Made by a program: the position numbers and the translations under genes | Notes under the pieces: generated by a model | What the model saw: the letters and a program-made list of their open reading frames with translations, nothing else | Told to the model about the DNA's origin: nothing | Databases searched by the model: none | NCBI RefSeq assembly: GCF_031755915.1 | Contig: NC_083388.1 | Span: forward strand, 29,099,001-29,163,000 | Length of the DNA: 64,000 nt | Source: Ziziphus jujuba | Lineage: Eukaryota; Streptophyta; Magnoliopsida; Rosales; Rhamnaceae | Reading direction: 5' to 3' | Shown here: piece after piece, positions 25,662 through 37,073 of the stretch | Numbering within the stretch: position 1 is the first letter of the stretch | Layout of the letters: the number at the start of each line of letters is the position of its first letter

Positions 25662-26890
25662 GAGACACCAACACCATGCAACCATGAGTCCTAATATACA
25701 ATGTAGGCTCATTAGGACTCCTCCTAAATCCATGCTTTGTCAAAAAACCATTTATCTTGGCATACCATGCCCTAGGAACTTGTTTAAGGCCATACAAGGC
25801 CTTGTGTAGCTTGTATACCTTCTCTTCACTTCCTTTCTTCACAAAACCTTCGGGTTGCACAACATAGACCTCCTCCTTCAATATTCCATTCAAGAAGGCT
25901 GACTTCACATCAAGGTGATATACTTTCCAAGACTTTTGTGCCGAAATTGCAAGAAGAAGTCTTATGGTTTCCATCCTTGCAACCGGTGCAAAAGTCTCTC
26001 CATAATCCACACCGGCTTGTTGTGCATATCCTTTGACAACAAGCCTTGCCTTGTGATTATTTATGGACCCATCCGGATTGTACTTGGTCCTAAAGATCCA
26101 CTTCACCCCAATAGCATTCTTTCCCTTCGGTTTTGTTACCAAGCTCCAAGTGTCATTCTTGTTTATCACATCGATTTCATCTTGCATGGCTTGTCTCCAT
26201 TCTTTTCTTGCCATAGCCTCATGGACATTGATTGGATCACTCAATGCCACATTACACCTTTCATAAATCTCATTAAGAGGTCTTGTGCCTCTCACACCAT
26301 CACCAATCTCCAAATCAGCCCCTATGGAGATTTCTAGCTCATTCTCATCATATTCATCATCATGGGCAGCACCTTCATCATTTCCTTGTTCCTTATCATT
26401 ATCATGAGCTTCAAGCCGATTGTCTTCATCCATACTAGCCAACTCCTCCTTACTACAAACCCGTTTAGCTTCCTCATCAACTTTCACATCTCTACTTATC
26501 ACAAGTTTCTTGGTTTCCAAGTTATACACTCTATATCCCTTGGTCACATCACTATAGCCAACCAAAACACCAACTCGTGACCTTTCATCAAGCTTTCCTC
26601 TCTTCTCTTGTGGTACTAGGATGTAACAAATGCTTCCAAATACCCTTAGATGATCAAGAGAAGGCTTATATCCAAACCAAAGCTCAAATGGGGTTTTACT
26701 CCTCAAAGACTTGGAGTAAAGCCTATTTTGGATGTAGATGGATGTATTAACTCCTTCGGCCCAAAACTTCTTTGGCAAGCCACTTTCAAACAACAAACAT
26801 CTAGCCATCTCCATGATGGTACGGTTTTTCCTTTCACATACACCATTTTGTTGTGGTGTGTATGGTGTAGTGAATTGATGAACTATACCA
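25662..26890 (-). pseudogene. pol: Copia B integrase end and RT start
   Basis: From the gypsy C junction the frame reads on through integrase motif QNGVCERKNRT, which carries the third catalytic acidic residue, then FWAEGVNTSIYIQNR and the RT N-terminal region with WRQAMQDEIDVINKNDTWSLV and GVKWIFRTKYNPDGS. The palm has YHLDVKSAFLNG, holding the first catalytic Asp, and LYGLKQVPRAWY. The frame is open for 404 codons from the Met at 26814, but the last 22 or so residues come from the LTR. The YVDD box and everything after it are gone. Without nonsense changes here, the loss is by deletion rather than slow decay. Confidence 0.9.
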
Positions 26891-26895
26891 TGATC

Positions 26896-28043
26896 TGATA
26901 CGAACCTAGGACGACTTGCTCCTAAACCCGTATTATATTAGCCCGGATCTTTAATTAAGTTCAAGTTCTAATGGAATGGACCTCAACCCCTAGCCAACCT
27001 GTGGTTAGAAACCTTGGTATAATGTAGACGCCACAATAGGGGATGGAAAACCTATTGATAAGTCAAGCTAAAACAACCAATTCTCTAATGGTGTTTTAGG
27101 TGTTCTCAAAGAACAAAGAGATAATTAATCTCACAAGTATTTTCTTAATCAAATCAAAGTTTTAATGTTTAAAGTTATATCATTAATGAAAAATAAGCCT
27201 TTAAATAGGCTTTGAAAGAAACAAAATAAACCCTAAAAACCCTAGGAAAAACCGGCCACTCAATGAAGAATTCTACCTTGGCCGAAACTTTCCTTTTCCT
27301 AATCTAATTTGGATTAATTAATTCCTTTATTTTGCATTAGGAATTAATTAATTTACAATGAAAATAATAAAATAATAACTTTCCTAATCTTATTTGTCCA
27401 GAAAATAAATAAATAGAAACTAAAAATAATGGTAGTTTCCTAAAACAAAAAGTAGAATAAAATTAGGAAACTAAAATACTAGCTTTTTGACTACATTGAC
27501 TTTGACCAATTCTTTGACCTCTTTGAGCTTCAAATCAGCTTCTAGATGATTTTTAGGATGCCAAATAAGCTGAATATGAAGTCCCACACGTTGCCCATGC
27601 TTGGAAAAATAAGAAAAGGCTAATACAGTAAAATACAGTAAAGCCAGCAAGCAATACAGCAAATTCGACCAAATTGTTGAGGCTGTCCGTACAAGCCCTT
27701 TTTGATTGCATTTGAGGCTGCTTTAACTTGATTCCATGACCTATTAGGCATATGTATTGAACCCATAAAGCATTGGAACCATTTCATGCTTCCCGGACTC
27801 CAAAAATGTACTAAAACCGTCACCCGGGTCCGTATCGGCTTCCACCACTTGGATGCTTCGAATAGGCTTTATATCTTCAAGTATGGACAAGCTATATGGA
27901 GATTGATTACCCCTTGTATAAATACTCCCAGGTTGTCCTTAAATCTCATAATTTGAGCTCTTGTGATTGGCCTAGTCTTCATCCGTGTCGAGTCAGCACC
28001 ACAGCGGGTTATCGGTGGAGCGGGCTCGGGCGGAATCACATCA
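26896..28043 (-). repeat. 3' LTR of gypsy C
   Basis: Reads TGATGTGATTCCGCCC...TTCGTATCA on the minus strand. The last codons of the polyprotein (PITRAQIMRFKDNL) are encoded within its first 150 bp, as in relatives. A TATTTAAAGG box lies at about 27198-27207. Confidence 0.92.
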
Positions 28044-28056
28044 TTCCCCTCCTCTT
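28044..28056 (-). promoter_or_regulatory. Polypurine tract of gypsy C
   Basis: The minus strand reads AAGAGGAGGGGAA immediately before the 3' LTR. The same tract lies before the 3' LTRs of D and E. It primes plus-strand DNA synthesis. Confidence 0.85.
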
Positions 28057-28138
28057 GAACAGGATTTGTCCTCAAATCAAGATCATCACCTGCAGCAAAA
28101 GGAGTTAAATCAGCAACATTAAATGCAGCACTCATGTT
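28057..28138 (-). pseudogene. Gypsy C polyprotein tail, cut off by one stop codon
   Basis: Directly after the 935-codon frame a single TAG (28144-28142) is followed in the same frame by YNMSAAFNVADLTPFAAGDD, the normal C-terminal end of the polyprotein, which continues through the polypurine tract into the LTR. In E the corresponding codon is GAC (GDYNVSATF), so the stop is derived. Confidence 0.75.
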
Positions 28139-28144
28139 ATACTA

Positions 28145-30931
28145 ACCTGGTAAATCAAGCTTGTAGGCATTCTTGTTATTCAGCTCCAAAACTTGAAAAA
28201 GTCCATCCATAGGTGGCATGAGCTTTGACTTTCTTTGTTTAGGAAACCTTTTCTTTCGTAAGTGTAACCAAACCAATTCTCCTGGGTCAAACACTATTAC
28301 AACAAAATGTAGAAATACATTCTCATTATGGTAAAAATTACACTTTTTAAAGTTAGCAAACAATATTTCCCAAATTTTCAAATTGCCACTAAGTAAAGCT
28401 CTCAACAATGCAGATAAAGTTCTATGTAATAAAGACATCTTTAAATAAGTATCCTTAAAATTCATGGTCAGCAATGATTTCTTATTCATAATTACTTTAT
28501 TAACATCACCAAAGCTAAGATAAAAATTTATATTCTTCCTTTCTTGTCTTCCTTTTCCTTTCTCACTTAATGCCATCTCACTTTCCTCACTCTCGGCTTT
28601 TGCACCAAATTTTTCACTCTTGGTTTTATTAAAATATTTCCACACAACCTGAGTATTAGAAGACTTACCTTGGATAGCAAGCTTACCTTTTCCCTCTTGA
28701 TTGGATGGTAGTCCACTTGGAATTTCATTTGGGAAGACATCTCCAAATTCCTTCAAAAGAGAAATCATTGAACTTGGCAATTCAAGTTCTTCAAAGTTAG
28801 TTTGATCATTAAAATAATTTTCTTTATAAAGCATGACCAGCAAAGGTTTCTTACACTCAATAACCTTATTAATATCCCCTAAACTCAAATAAAAATTCTG
28901 GTTTTTCCTCTCTTTTCTTTCTTTTCTTTTTCTTCCCTCGGTTTGGCTCTCATTGGCGGAAATTTCCAGTTTTTTTATGCTCTCGGGTTTGCTCTCTTTT
29001 CTCACCTCTCTCTCGGCTTTTTCTTGGTCTTTCCACTCAATATGAACCTTAGAAACCTTACCTTGGTCAGCAACCTCAATCTTACCTTCTTGAATGGATG
29101 GTGAAGCCGTTGGTGCCATGCTTGCTTTTTCCTTGAGCTTTTCGGCTTCTCTCCTTTGTTGCATTTGTAATTGATCCTTGTAAACCTCTTTAGGAGATAA
29201 TGGTTCCAGCTTGATCTTCTTCCCTTTAAACCTGAAAACAATACTATTTTCTCGACCAAAATGAGTAGCATCTTTATCAAATTGCCATGGTCTACCTAAT
29301 AGTATATGTCCGGCAATCATAGGCACAATATCACATAAAACTACATCCTCATATCTACCTATATTAAATTTTACTTTGGCTTGTTTGTTTACTTTCCTCT
29401 CACCACTATCATTAAGCCATTGTAATCTATAAGGTTCTGGATGTTTAATTGTTTTCAAGCCTAATTTATCAACTACAAGATTACTTATCACATTAGTACA
29501 ACTCCCACTATCTATAATCATGCTACAAATTTTACCTTGTATTTCGCAGCGAGTGTGAAAGATGTTTTCTCTTTGTATCTGCTCTTCATCTTTGTAGACA
29601 GCAAGTACTCTCCTTGAAACCAAGCTCAACTCGGCTTTAGATGTATCTACAGGTTCGGTTTCATCTTCATTACATTCCTCCTCTTGCTCGGTTTCAGCGC
29701 CACTTTCTTCACTTGCGGATTCCAGCTCACCATCACCCTTTAATACCATGATTCTTCTATTTGGGCATTGGCTGGATATGTGTCCTCTTCCTTGGCACTT
29801 AAAACAAATTATTTCTCTAGATTTTTGAGGTTTAGGATCAGATTTTATCTCACCTCCAAGTGCTTGGACAGATTCGGTCTTGACCTCCCTTCTTGGCCGG
29901 TTGGTAGATTCATCTCCTAATTTCGGCCTCAACTTATTTTCATAAGTGGAATTGTTTTTCCAGCCACTTGAACTTGTCCTTCCACTGCTAGAAACTCCTC
30001 CAAACCGTGTACTAACACCCCTCCTCTTGAATTGGTTCTCAAGTTTAATGGCTACATGCAACATCTCCTCCAATTCCAAGTATTGTTGTAATTCAAGTTG
30101 GTTGGCAATGTCACAGTTTAACCCTCCAAGGAATCTTGCCATTGTTGCCTCTCTATCCTCCCTCATGTTTAACCTCATCATTAGCATCTCCATCTCTTTG
30201 TAATAATCCTCCACGGACCTACTTCCTTGAGACAAAGATTGAAGCCTTTGATGCAGCAACCTTTGGTAATGGGATGGCACAAACCGCTTCCTCATGACTC
30301 CTTTCATTTGTCGCCATGTTGTAATTAAGTCTTCACCAACCCTCCTTCGGGTGCTTTGCTCATTTATCCACCATTGGAGTGCATAATGGCCAAACTCCAT
30401 TGCTGCCATCTTCACCTTCTTACCTTCCGAATAGTTGTGGCAGTCAAAAATCATATCCATTTTCTCTTCCCACTCCAAATAAGCTTCAGGATCACTTTTA
30501 CCCATAAAAGGTGGGATATTAACCTTGATATTTCCCAAATCTTCATCTGTATCCTCCCTCCTATATCTCCCACGGCCAGCTCTATCTTGGACAGCAAAGG
30601 TTTCGTCCATACCTTCCTCAAAGTCACCGTCCAATGGATCCTCATCAAATTCCTCTCTCGGCCTCTCGCGACCTCCTCGTCCTTGGCCTCGTCCTTCATG
30701 GAATTCTTGCCTATTTCTTGTATTCGGCCTTCCTTGTGAGGCTTCTAATCTTCCCACTCTTTGGTTTACATGCTCAAATTGAGCACTCATCCGCTGTATT
30801 GATTCCAAAATAGTTCTCAAGTCCACTTGGTCTCCACTTCCGGTAGCTCGGTCATCGCCATGGAATGCTACGGACTCTTCCTCATTGATCCTCAAGGGTG
30901 GATCCCCTCTTCTTATTCTAGAATCTGCCAT
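28145..30931 (-). CDS. gag: Gypsy C Gag-protease with residual pol, intact frame
   Basis: The open frame has 935 codons from a Met at 30949. I prefer the Met at 30931 (MADSRIRRG) because the other copies have it. Numbered from 30949: an arginine- and glycine-rich stretch at about 76-95; retrotransposon gag at 140-300 ([26 protein letters not shown]); a zinc knuckle [14 protein letters not shown] at 382-395; protease with DSGS at 480-483 and ILLGRPW near 549; and a lysine/glutamate-rich spacer at about 600-690. RT starts at 724 but breaks off at 749. A second spacer copy follows (804-835), then a 23-residue RT scrap (862-884) fused to the integrase tail (885-935). Gag and protease look functional; RT and integrase do not. 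The fusion point is shared with D. Confidence 0.88.
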
Positions 30932-30949
30932 GTTAGTAAAATACTGCAA

Positions 30950-31938
30950 AAATAAAATAAATCCTCACAATATTCACTCCCTCACGTGTTTCACTCAAAC
31001 AAGGTCTCGACACTCGTGTTTGCACACTAGTTTCGGCTTTTACCCTCTTTTAAGCTCACACACTCTTGCCTTTTTCCACTCAAAGAATTATCTCAAAGTT
31101 CTAATTAAACACCCACAAAACAGCAATTAGATCACTAGTATGTTTTAATTAAACTTATCAACAAGACAGTAGCAAAAAAAATAAGCAATACCGAAAGAAT
31201 CCAACAAATCCTAATTTTTCGGCTTTCTAGACAAGTAAACACAAAATAATGGAAAAACGTTGGAATTTTTGAAAACTACACCAGATGGTAGTAGATTATG
31301 AGTTCAAGAATAAAATTCCAGGAAAAGAAATTCAAATACGATCAAGAATCCAAGAGAACAAAAATATAGAAAAGTGTTGGTTGTTGTTCTTGTAATTCAA
31401 GTTTTGTATCAATTCCTTTAACTAATTTTAATCCAAAAAATTTAAGCACCCAAAAATCCAAATATCCAGCAGCAGAAATAATTTCCCAGCAATTCAAATA
31501 TTGAATAACTAATCAAAAACCAGCAGCTCCAACAAATTTTCAGCAAACAAATCAAACTCCAACAAACCGAAATTTTTTTTTCTTCTTTTTTTTTTTTTTT
31601 TTTTAAATGTTGCCGCAAACTTCTTTTTTTTTTTTTCTTGTTTTCTTTTTTTTTTTTTGAATATATGAATGCAAATATTTAAGACTAAAACAGCAAAGAA
31701 AAATCAACAAAAACCAAATTAACAAGAACAATGATAAAAGACAACCAACAAACTAGGAAACAAAAATACGATAAAACTAGGAAATCCTAATTCAACTAGG
31801 AATGAATTTTTTTTTTTTTTTTTTTTAAGATGCAGAACGTGTATGATGATAGAAGCAACCTTAACCTAATGCTAAAGTTGCAGAATAACACAAAAACAAA
31901 TAAAACAAATAAAGATAGATCAAACCTGAACAAAATTT
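30950..31938 (-). other. Untranslated leader of gypsy C
   Basis: About 1 kb without a gene, containing A-rich runs on the minus strand near 31569-31605, 31623-31658 and 31808-31828, which are homopolymers on the plus strand. It ends with the block GAGTGTCGAGACC near 31004-31016 that precedes gag in all copies. Confidence 0.75.
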
Positions 31939-31951
31939 AGCTCTGATACCA
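31939..31951 (-). promoter_or_regulatory. Primer-binding site of gypsy C
   Basis: The minus strand reads TGGTATCAGAGCT, matching 12 of 13 bases of the initiator-Met tRNA site found in F. It is two bases from the 5' LTR. Confidence 0.9.
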
Positions 31952-31953
31952 AA

Positions 31954-33101
31954 TGATACGAACCTAGGACGACTTGCTCCTAAACCCGTATTATATTAGC
32001 CCGGATCTTTAATTAAGTTCAAGTTCTAATGGAATGGACCTCAACCCCTAGCCAACCTGTGGTTAGAAACCTTGGTATAATGTAGACGCCACAATAGGGG
32101 ATGGAAAACCTATTGATAAGTCAAGCTAAAACAACCAATTCTCTAATGGTGTTTTAGGTGTTCTCAAAGAACAAAGAGATAATTAATCTCACAAGTATTT
32201 TCTTAATCAAATCAAAGTTTTAATGTTTAAAGTTATATCATTAATGAAAAATAAGCCTTTAAATAGGCTTTGAAAGAAACAAAATAAACCCTAAAAACCC
32301 TAGGAAAAACCGGCCACTCAATGAAGAATTCTACCTTGGCCGAAACTTTCCTTTTCCTAATCTAATTTGGATTAATTAATTCCTTTATTTTGCATTAGGA
32401 ATTAATTAATTTACAATGAAAATAATAAAATAATAACTTTCCTAATCTTATTTGTCCAGAAAATAAATAAATAGAAACTAAAAATAATGGTAGTTTCCTA
32501 AAACAAAAAGTAGAATAAAATTAGGAAACTAAAATACTAGCTTTTTGACTACATTGACTTTGACCAATTCTTTGACCTCTTTGAGCTTCAAATCAGCTTC
32601 TAGATGATTTGTAGGATGCCAAATAAGCTGAATATGAAGTCCCACACGTTGCCCATGCTTGGAAAAATAAGAAAAGGCTAATACAGTAAAATACAGTAAA
32701 GCCAGCAAGCAATACAGCAAATTCGACCAAATTGTTGAGGCTGTCCGTACAAGCCCTTTTTGATTGCATTTGAGGCTGATTTAACTTGATTCCATGACCT
32801 ATTAGGCATATGTATTGAACCCATAAAGCATTGGAACCATTTCATGCTTCCCGGACTCCAAAAATGTACTAAAACCGTCACCCGGGTCCGTATCGGCTTC
32901 CACCACTTGGATGCTTCGAATAGGCTTTATATCTTCAAGTATGGACAAGCTATATGGAGATTGATTACCCCTTGTATAAATACTCCCAGGTTGTCCTTAA
33001 ATCTCTTAATTTGAGCTCTTGTGATTGGCCTAGTCTTCATCCGTGTCGAGTCAGCACCACAGCGGGTTATCGGTGGAGCGGGCTCGGGCGGAATCACATC
33101 A
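31954..33101 (-). repeat. 5' LTR of gypsy C
   Basis: Differs from the 3' LTR by three substitutions and no gap. It begins TGATGTGATT and ends TTCGTATCA on the minus strand. The outer edge meets copia sequence exactly at the TGATC duplication (33102-33106). Confidence 0.93.
32256..32265 (-). promoter_or_regulatory. Probable TATA box in gypsy C 5' LTR
   Basis: TATTTAAAGG on the minus strand. The same word is kept at the matching place in F (61451-61460) and in near form in A, D and E, which suggests it is the core promoter element. No start site can be read from sequence alone. Confidence 0.55.
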
Positions 33102-33106
33102 TGATC

Positions 33107-34894
33107 CTTACAAAGTTGTTTGAAAGCCTCACTTGTGTATTCCCCACCATTGTCTGTCCTTAACACCTTTATAGTGCAACCGGATTAATTTTGCACTAAC
33201 TTCATAAATTCTATAAACTTCTCCAAAGCTTGTGATTTTCTTTCAAGGAAATACACCCAACACATTCTTGAGTAATCATCAATGAAAGTTATGAAATACT
33301 TGCTGCCATTTAAGGATGGAACACTCATAGGACCACAAATATCCGAATGTATAAGTCCTAACTTCTCCTTTGATCTCCAAGAACAAGATTGAAATGCTAG
33401 CCTAGTATGCTTTCCTTTTTGACACACTTCACACACATGTTCTTGCTTCTCCACCAATGGCATGTCTCTAACAAGTTCATGTGTGCCTACCAATGACTTA
33501 AAGCTAGCATGGCCTAGTCTTTTATGCCAAAGTTGAGAGGTGTTCTCAACTTTGGTGTTCAATGCAACCGATGCACCATTTTCATCCATATTCAACCTAA
33601 AATTCTTGCTCTTCATTCCAACACACATTAATTCATTTCCATGTGGATCAACTATAGTGCATGTCATGTTTGAGAAGTGTAATGTATATTTGTTCTCAAG
33701 CATTTGACCTACACTAAGTAAGTTCTCACATAAAGAAGGTACATAGAGAACATCATGGATAGTTTTGATACCTTTGGTGGTGTGTATCACCACATCTCCT
33801 TTGCCTTTCACTTCCATCAAGGCTCCATTTCCAATTTTGACTTTGTTGTGGCTGCTCCTATCCAAGTTTGTGAACCACTCATGCTTGTGAGACATATGGT
33901 GTGTTGCTCCACTATCAATGATCCATCCTTCATCATTCTTGATGCTACTAAAACAAGTAGCAACAAACAACTCTTCGGATTCACTATCACTTGCATTATC
34001 TTTAGCAACATTTGCTTGTTGCTTATCTTTCTTGGTTGCCTTGCATACTCTCTCCACATGACCCTTTTGTTGGCATTTATGGCAAAATGTATCCGGCCTC
34101 CACCAACACCTTCTTGGATGATGACCTTTCTTCTTGCAATGGTGACAAGGTTCATAGGACTTCCTCTCGGGTTTGCTAGTTTCACCTTTCTCCTTTATGA
34201 CCTTAAGCTTGTTCTTCTTTTGATTTTGTGTCTTTTGATGTTGTTTAGACACAAATGCAGCCTCCATTGATTCTTCATGTCTAATCCTCCTCCTTTGCTC
34301 CGTAGCTTGCAAGGCATTCACCAACTCGGTCAAGGAAATTTCATTTAGGTTCCTTGACTCCTCCAATGAAGATATCTTAGCTTCAAACCTCTCAGGCAAG
34401 GAGACCAACACCTTCTCCACAATCCTTTGGTCACTTAATCTTTCACCTAGCACCCTAATTTGATTCACCACATTAAGAAGCCTTATGGTGAACTGCTTAA
34501 CCGTTTCTTTGTCTTTCATCTTGATGGTCTCAAACTCCCTCCTTAGGTTAAGGATTTGCATTTGCCTTGTCCTTGCACTCCCTTGGAACTCATCTTGAAG
34601 TTTGTCCCAAGCTTCTTTGGCACTCTCACATGCCATTATCCTTGTGAAAATGGTATCACTAATACAAGAATGAATGGCGGTGAGAGCCTTGAAACCTTTA
34701 GCCAATTCCTCCTCATGGTGCTTCATTTGGTTGACCGTTGCCCCTTGTCTCAAAGGCTCGGGTTCTTGGGGATTTATGGTGACCTCCCAAAGACCATAAG
34801 CCTTCAAGTAGGCTTGTATCTTGATACTCCAAATGTTGTAGTTCTCCCCATTGAAGATAGGAGGAGAAGGAGTTGAAAAACTTGAAGAAGCCAT
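33107..34894 (-). pseudogene. gag: Copia B gag, protease and integrase start
   Basis: A 569-codon frame starts MASSSFSTPSPPIFNG at 34894. Gag (about 1-220) has NIWSIKIQAYLKAYGLWEV. Two zinc knuckles follow: CHHCKKKGHHPRRC and CHKCQQKGHVERVC. Protease has WIIDSGATHHMSH. The pre-integrase segment has LWHKRLGHASF with a CEVC motif, and the integrase core has HSDICGPM. The frame ends at a TAA (33187-33185) just after KLVQN; beyond it the same frame continues SGCTIKVLRTDNGGEYTSEA, holding the second catalytic Asp, up to the gypsy C insertion. So one nonsense change and one insertion interrupt an otherwise intact polyprotein. The paralogue in copia H has a closely similar N-terminus. Confidence 0.92.
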
Positions 34895-35011
34895 GTGAAT
34901 GTTGCTTTCTAGTATGAAGGAATATGAAAATATATTTGTGCTTTCAAGTATCTCTTCACTCTCAAGGAACGAACCAGCCCAAAAACCTCACAAATCTCAC
35001 AAAAATGTGCC
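34895..35011 (-). other. Copia B leader
   Basis: A short untranslated stretch of about 115 bp between the primer site and the gag start codon, normal for copia elements. No other signal seen. Confidence 0.7.
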
Positions 35012-35025
35012 TTGCTCTGATACCA
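35012..35025 (-). promoter_or_regulatory. Primer-binding site of copia B
   Basis: The minus strand reads TGGTATCAGAGCAA, complementary to initiator-Met tRNA, three bases from the LTR end CCCCAACA. Confidence 0.9.
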
Positions 35026-35028
35026 CTT

Positions 35029-36062
35029 TGTTGGGGTGAGAAGGTTATGACCAAGAGCAAGCTAGCTTGAAGTGTTAGCAACAAGCAAGCTTTTGGTGAT
35101 GCTCTTGGGAATGGTTGTGTGTGAGTTGTGTTTTTAGGTTTTGGTTATGGTGTTTTCTGGTTTTTAGGGTTCCTAAAGTGTTCTAAGGTGTTGAAGAAGA
35201 GATAAGAAGAAGAGGAACACGTTGGCTTTTGAAAATAAGGCTTGGATGTGTAGCCATTTCATTCATTTTACAATATAAGCTTGAAATTACAACTAGTTCA
35301 CACATGCCAAGCATGTGAGCTTACAAAATGAGTAAAGTATTTGAAATTTAAAAAGTAAAATGGTCAACACCTAACTTTTCATACACAAAAGAGTCAAAAA
35401 CCAGCTGCAACATGTCTATTCCAAATATAGTAAAAAGTGGCACATGGTTTTGAACTAAGTTCCTATTGTTTAACTAGTTTGGGTAAACAACCAAACTAGC
35501 TTCACCTACTTAGTTCCCCTTTGTATCTGCTTATGAAACTTGGTTTGAAGTATCCTTGGTCATCAATAAATATTGTTCCAAGAGCTAGGAAAGTTCTGGA
35601 ACCGGATCATGGGCCAAACAGCTCCAAAACTGGCCCATACTCTGCATACTGGGCCCATCAGATACAGCAATCTGTTTGGAATAGAAAATGGACTTTCCCA
35701 TGTCATTTTGACCTAAAATTTAAACCATAGTCTTCTATATATGTCTGTAGCATCCCTCAAAATTTCAGCCCAAAACTCCATTTGCAACCTGAGATATAAG
35801 ATAAATAGTGGAACTATGTTGCTGGAAATTATGAATCCAGCACCATAGGCACTTCAAGCATAACATTCCTACTCTTTTGTGCATAATTTTGCCTATAGTT
35901 TTGCATACATAACTTAGGCACAAAACATTATCAAAATATACCTTGAATCAATTAAAAACATACAAAAAATATAAACTCATAAAAGGAAAGGATTTGATAC
36001 CAAGGTGTGCATGCTAGCCGGTGACATGCACCATCAAGTGGCAAAATTGCCACACTTCAACA
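35029..36062 (-). repeat. 5' LTR of copia B, complete
   Basis: 1034 bp; on the minus strand it starts TGTTGAAGTGTGG and ends CTCACCCCAACA, with the GGCGG duplication at 36063-36067. It is the only full-length copy, because the 3' LTR lost its first 87 bp. Confidence 0.92.
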
Positions 36063-36067
36063 GGCGG

Positions 36068-36560
36068 GTTGGCCTAAAATTTGGCTGGTGTGGTTGCCCT
36101 GGGTGGGTAAGGAGGTTGTTCAGTGTGTACATAAGGAGGATGGCTAGAATTGGGCAAAACGGTGATGACCCAGTTAGGCGTAAAACGGGTTCGAAACGAC
36201 CCGGTTAGGATCCGTGGGTTTGGAGAAAAATTTCTTGGGTTTGGGTGACAAAATGGGTATTTTGGAACTTATTTCCTATTGGACGCACTTTCCAACATTT
36301 ATATAAAGCCTTGGGTTACTAACAGACGAAAATCTGGGACTGGTTTGGACACTGATATAAAACTGATATTTGAAACTTTACAGAACCATAACTTTTTATT
36401 CGTAACTCAGAATTTGGCGTGCTACCAGTATATGAACTCGTATCGGCGAGCTCTACACAATAGTACATTAGTTAAACCAAAAGTCTTATCCATAGAAAAA
36501 ATCAACTTAGACCCACATACTTTTCACTTGGTCAAACTTGTATAACAGGGGTATATAGGT
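36068..36560. repeat. Unclassified repeat, right part, interrupted by copia B
   Basis: Continues the sequence broken at 24714; GGCGG is duplicated between the two halves. Mixed composition with words such as CGAAACGACCCGGTTAGG. No frame, LTR end or primer site is identified. Confidence 0.5.
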
Positions 36561-37073
36561 ATCGATTGTGACATACAGTTAGCTAACAAAATATTATTTG
36601 TCACTTAAACCATCAGTGGCACATCTGGTTTGTCACTTAAAATGTTAATGACACATTTGATTTGTCGTTGAGCCTTTCTAATGACAAGTAAACCATGGTA
36701 AAGTTATTCAATTTGTCACTGAAACTACTTTTTTTATTTGCTGACAATAGTTTTGTAACTAAAAATAATATATCAATTACCAATTTTATGTGATAAAAAA
36801 TGTTTTTATTAGATCTTACTAACTAATTATAGTATCATTAATTATCATTTACAAACATAAAATGACACTTCTGAAATGTAATTAACATAAAAAAATAATA
36901 CTTCATTAAACGTTTATCTTGTACTACAAAATTCATTAAACTCCAACTAATACTAATATAATGTGTATGAAATACAATAAGATTGCATTAAAAGGAAAAT
37001 ATAAACAAAAACAGTTTGTAATTCTAGGGAAATATATATATATATATATATACAAGGTGGTTGCCTGTACGCA

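Larger units (their letters stand above)
26896..33101 (-). mobile_element. Ty3/gypsy element C, very young, non-autonomous, nested in copia B
   Basis: LTRs of 1148 bp lie at 26896-28043 (3') and 31954-33101 (5'). I find only three substitutions between them, at about 27553/32611, 27728/32786 and 27948/33006. TGATC is duplicated at 26891-26895 and 33102-33106. Removing C and one TGATC restores a continuous copia integrase frame (KQLCKDHG then IVHQF), which proves the insertion. C has a primer site, polypurine tract and one long Gag-protease frame, but no working RT, RNase H or integrase. It must have moved with enzymes from another copy. Confidence 0.95.
24715..36062 (-). mobile_element. Ty1/copia element B, young, target duplication GGCGG, split by gypsy C
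   Basis: LTRs lie at 24715-25661 (3', shortened) and 35029-36062 (5'). The outer ends follow the TGTTG...CAACA pattern. GGCGG is duplicated at 24710-24714 and 36063-36067. I count five substitutions over the 947 bp shared by the two LTRs and no length change, so insertion was recent. The internal region encodes gag, protease, integrase and part of RT. The RT end, RNase H and the first 87 bp of the 3' LTR are deleted. Gypsy C sits inside the integrase gene. Confidence 0.93.

Noticed and set aside
30356..30739. Plus-strand frames of 80-127 codons over gypsy C gag, and similar antisense frames over gag of E (45009-46372) and F (63094-63525)
   Set aside because: The same antisense frame recurs wherever gag is present because gag itself is conserved; it is not an independent gene.
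33755..34270. Plus-strand 171-codon frame over copia B gag
   Set aside because: Antisense to the intact gag and zinc-knuckle frame of copia B, with no recognisable domain.
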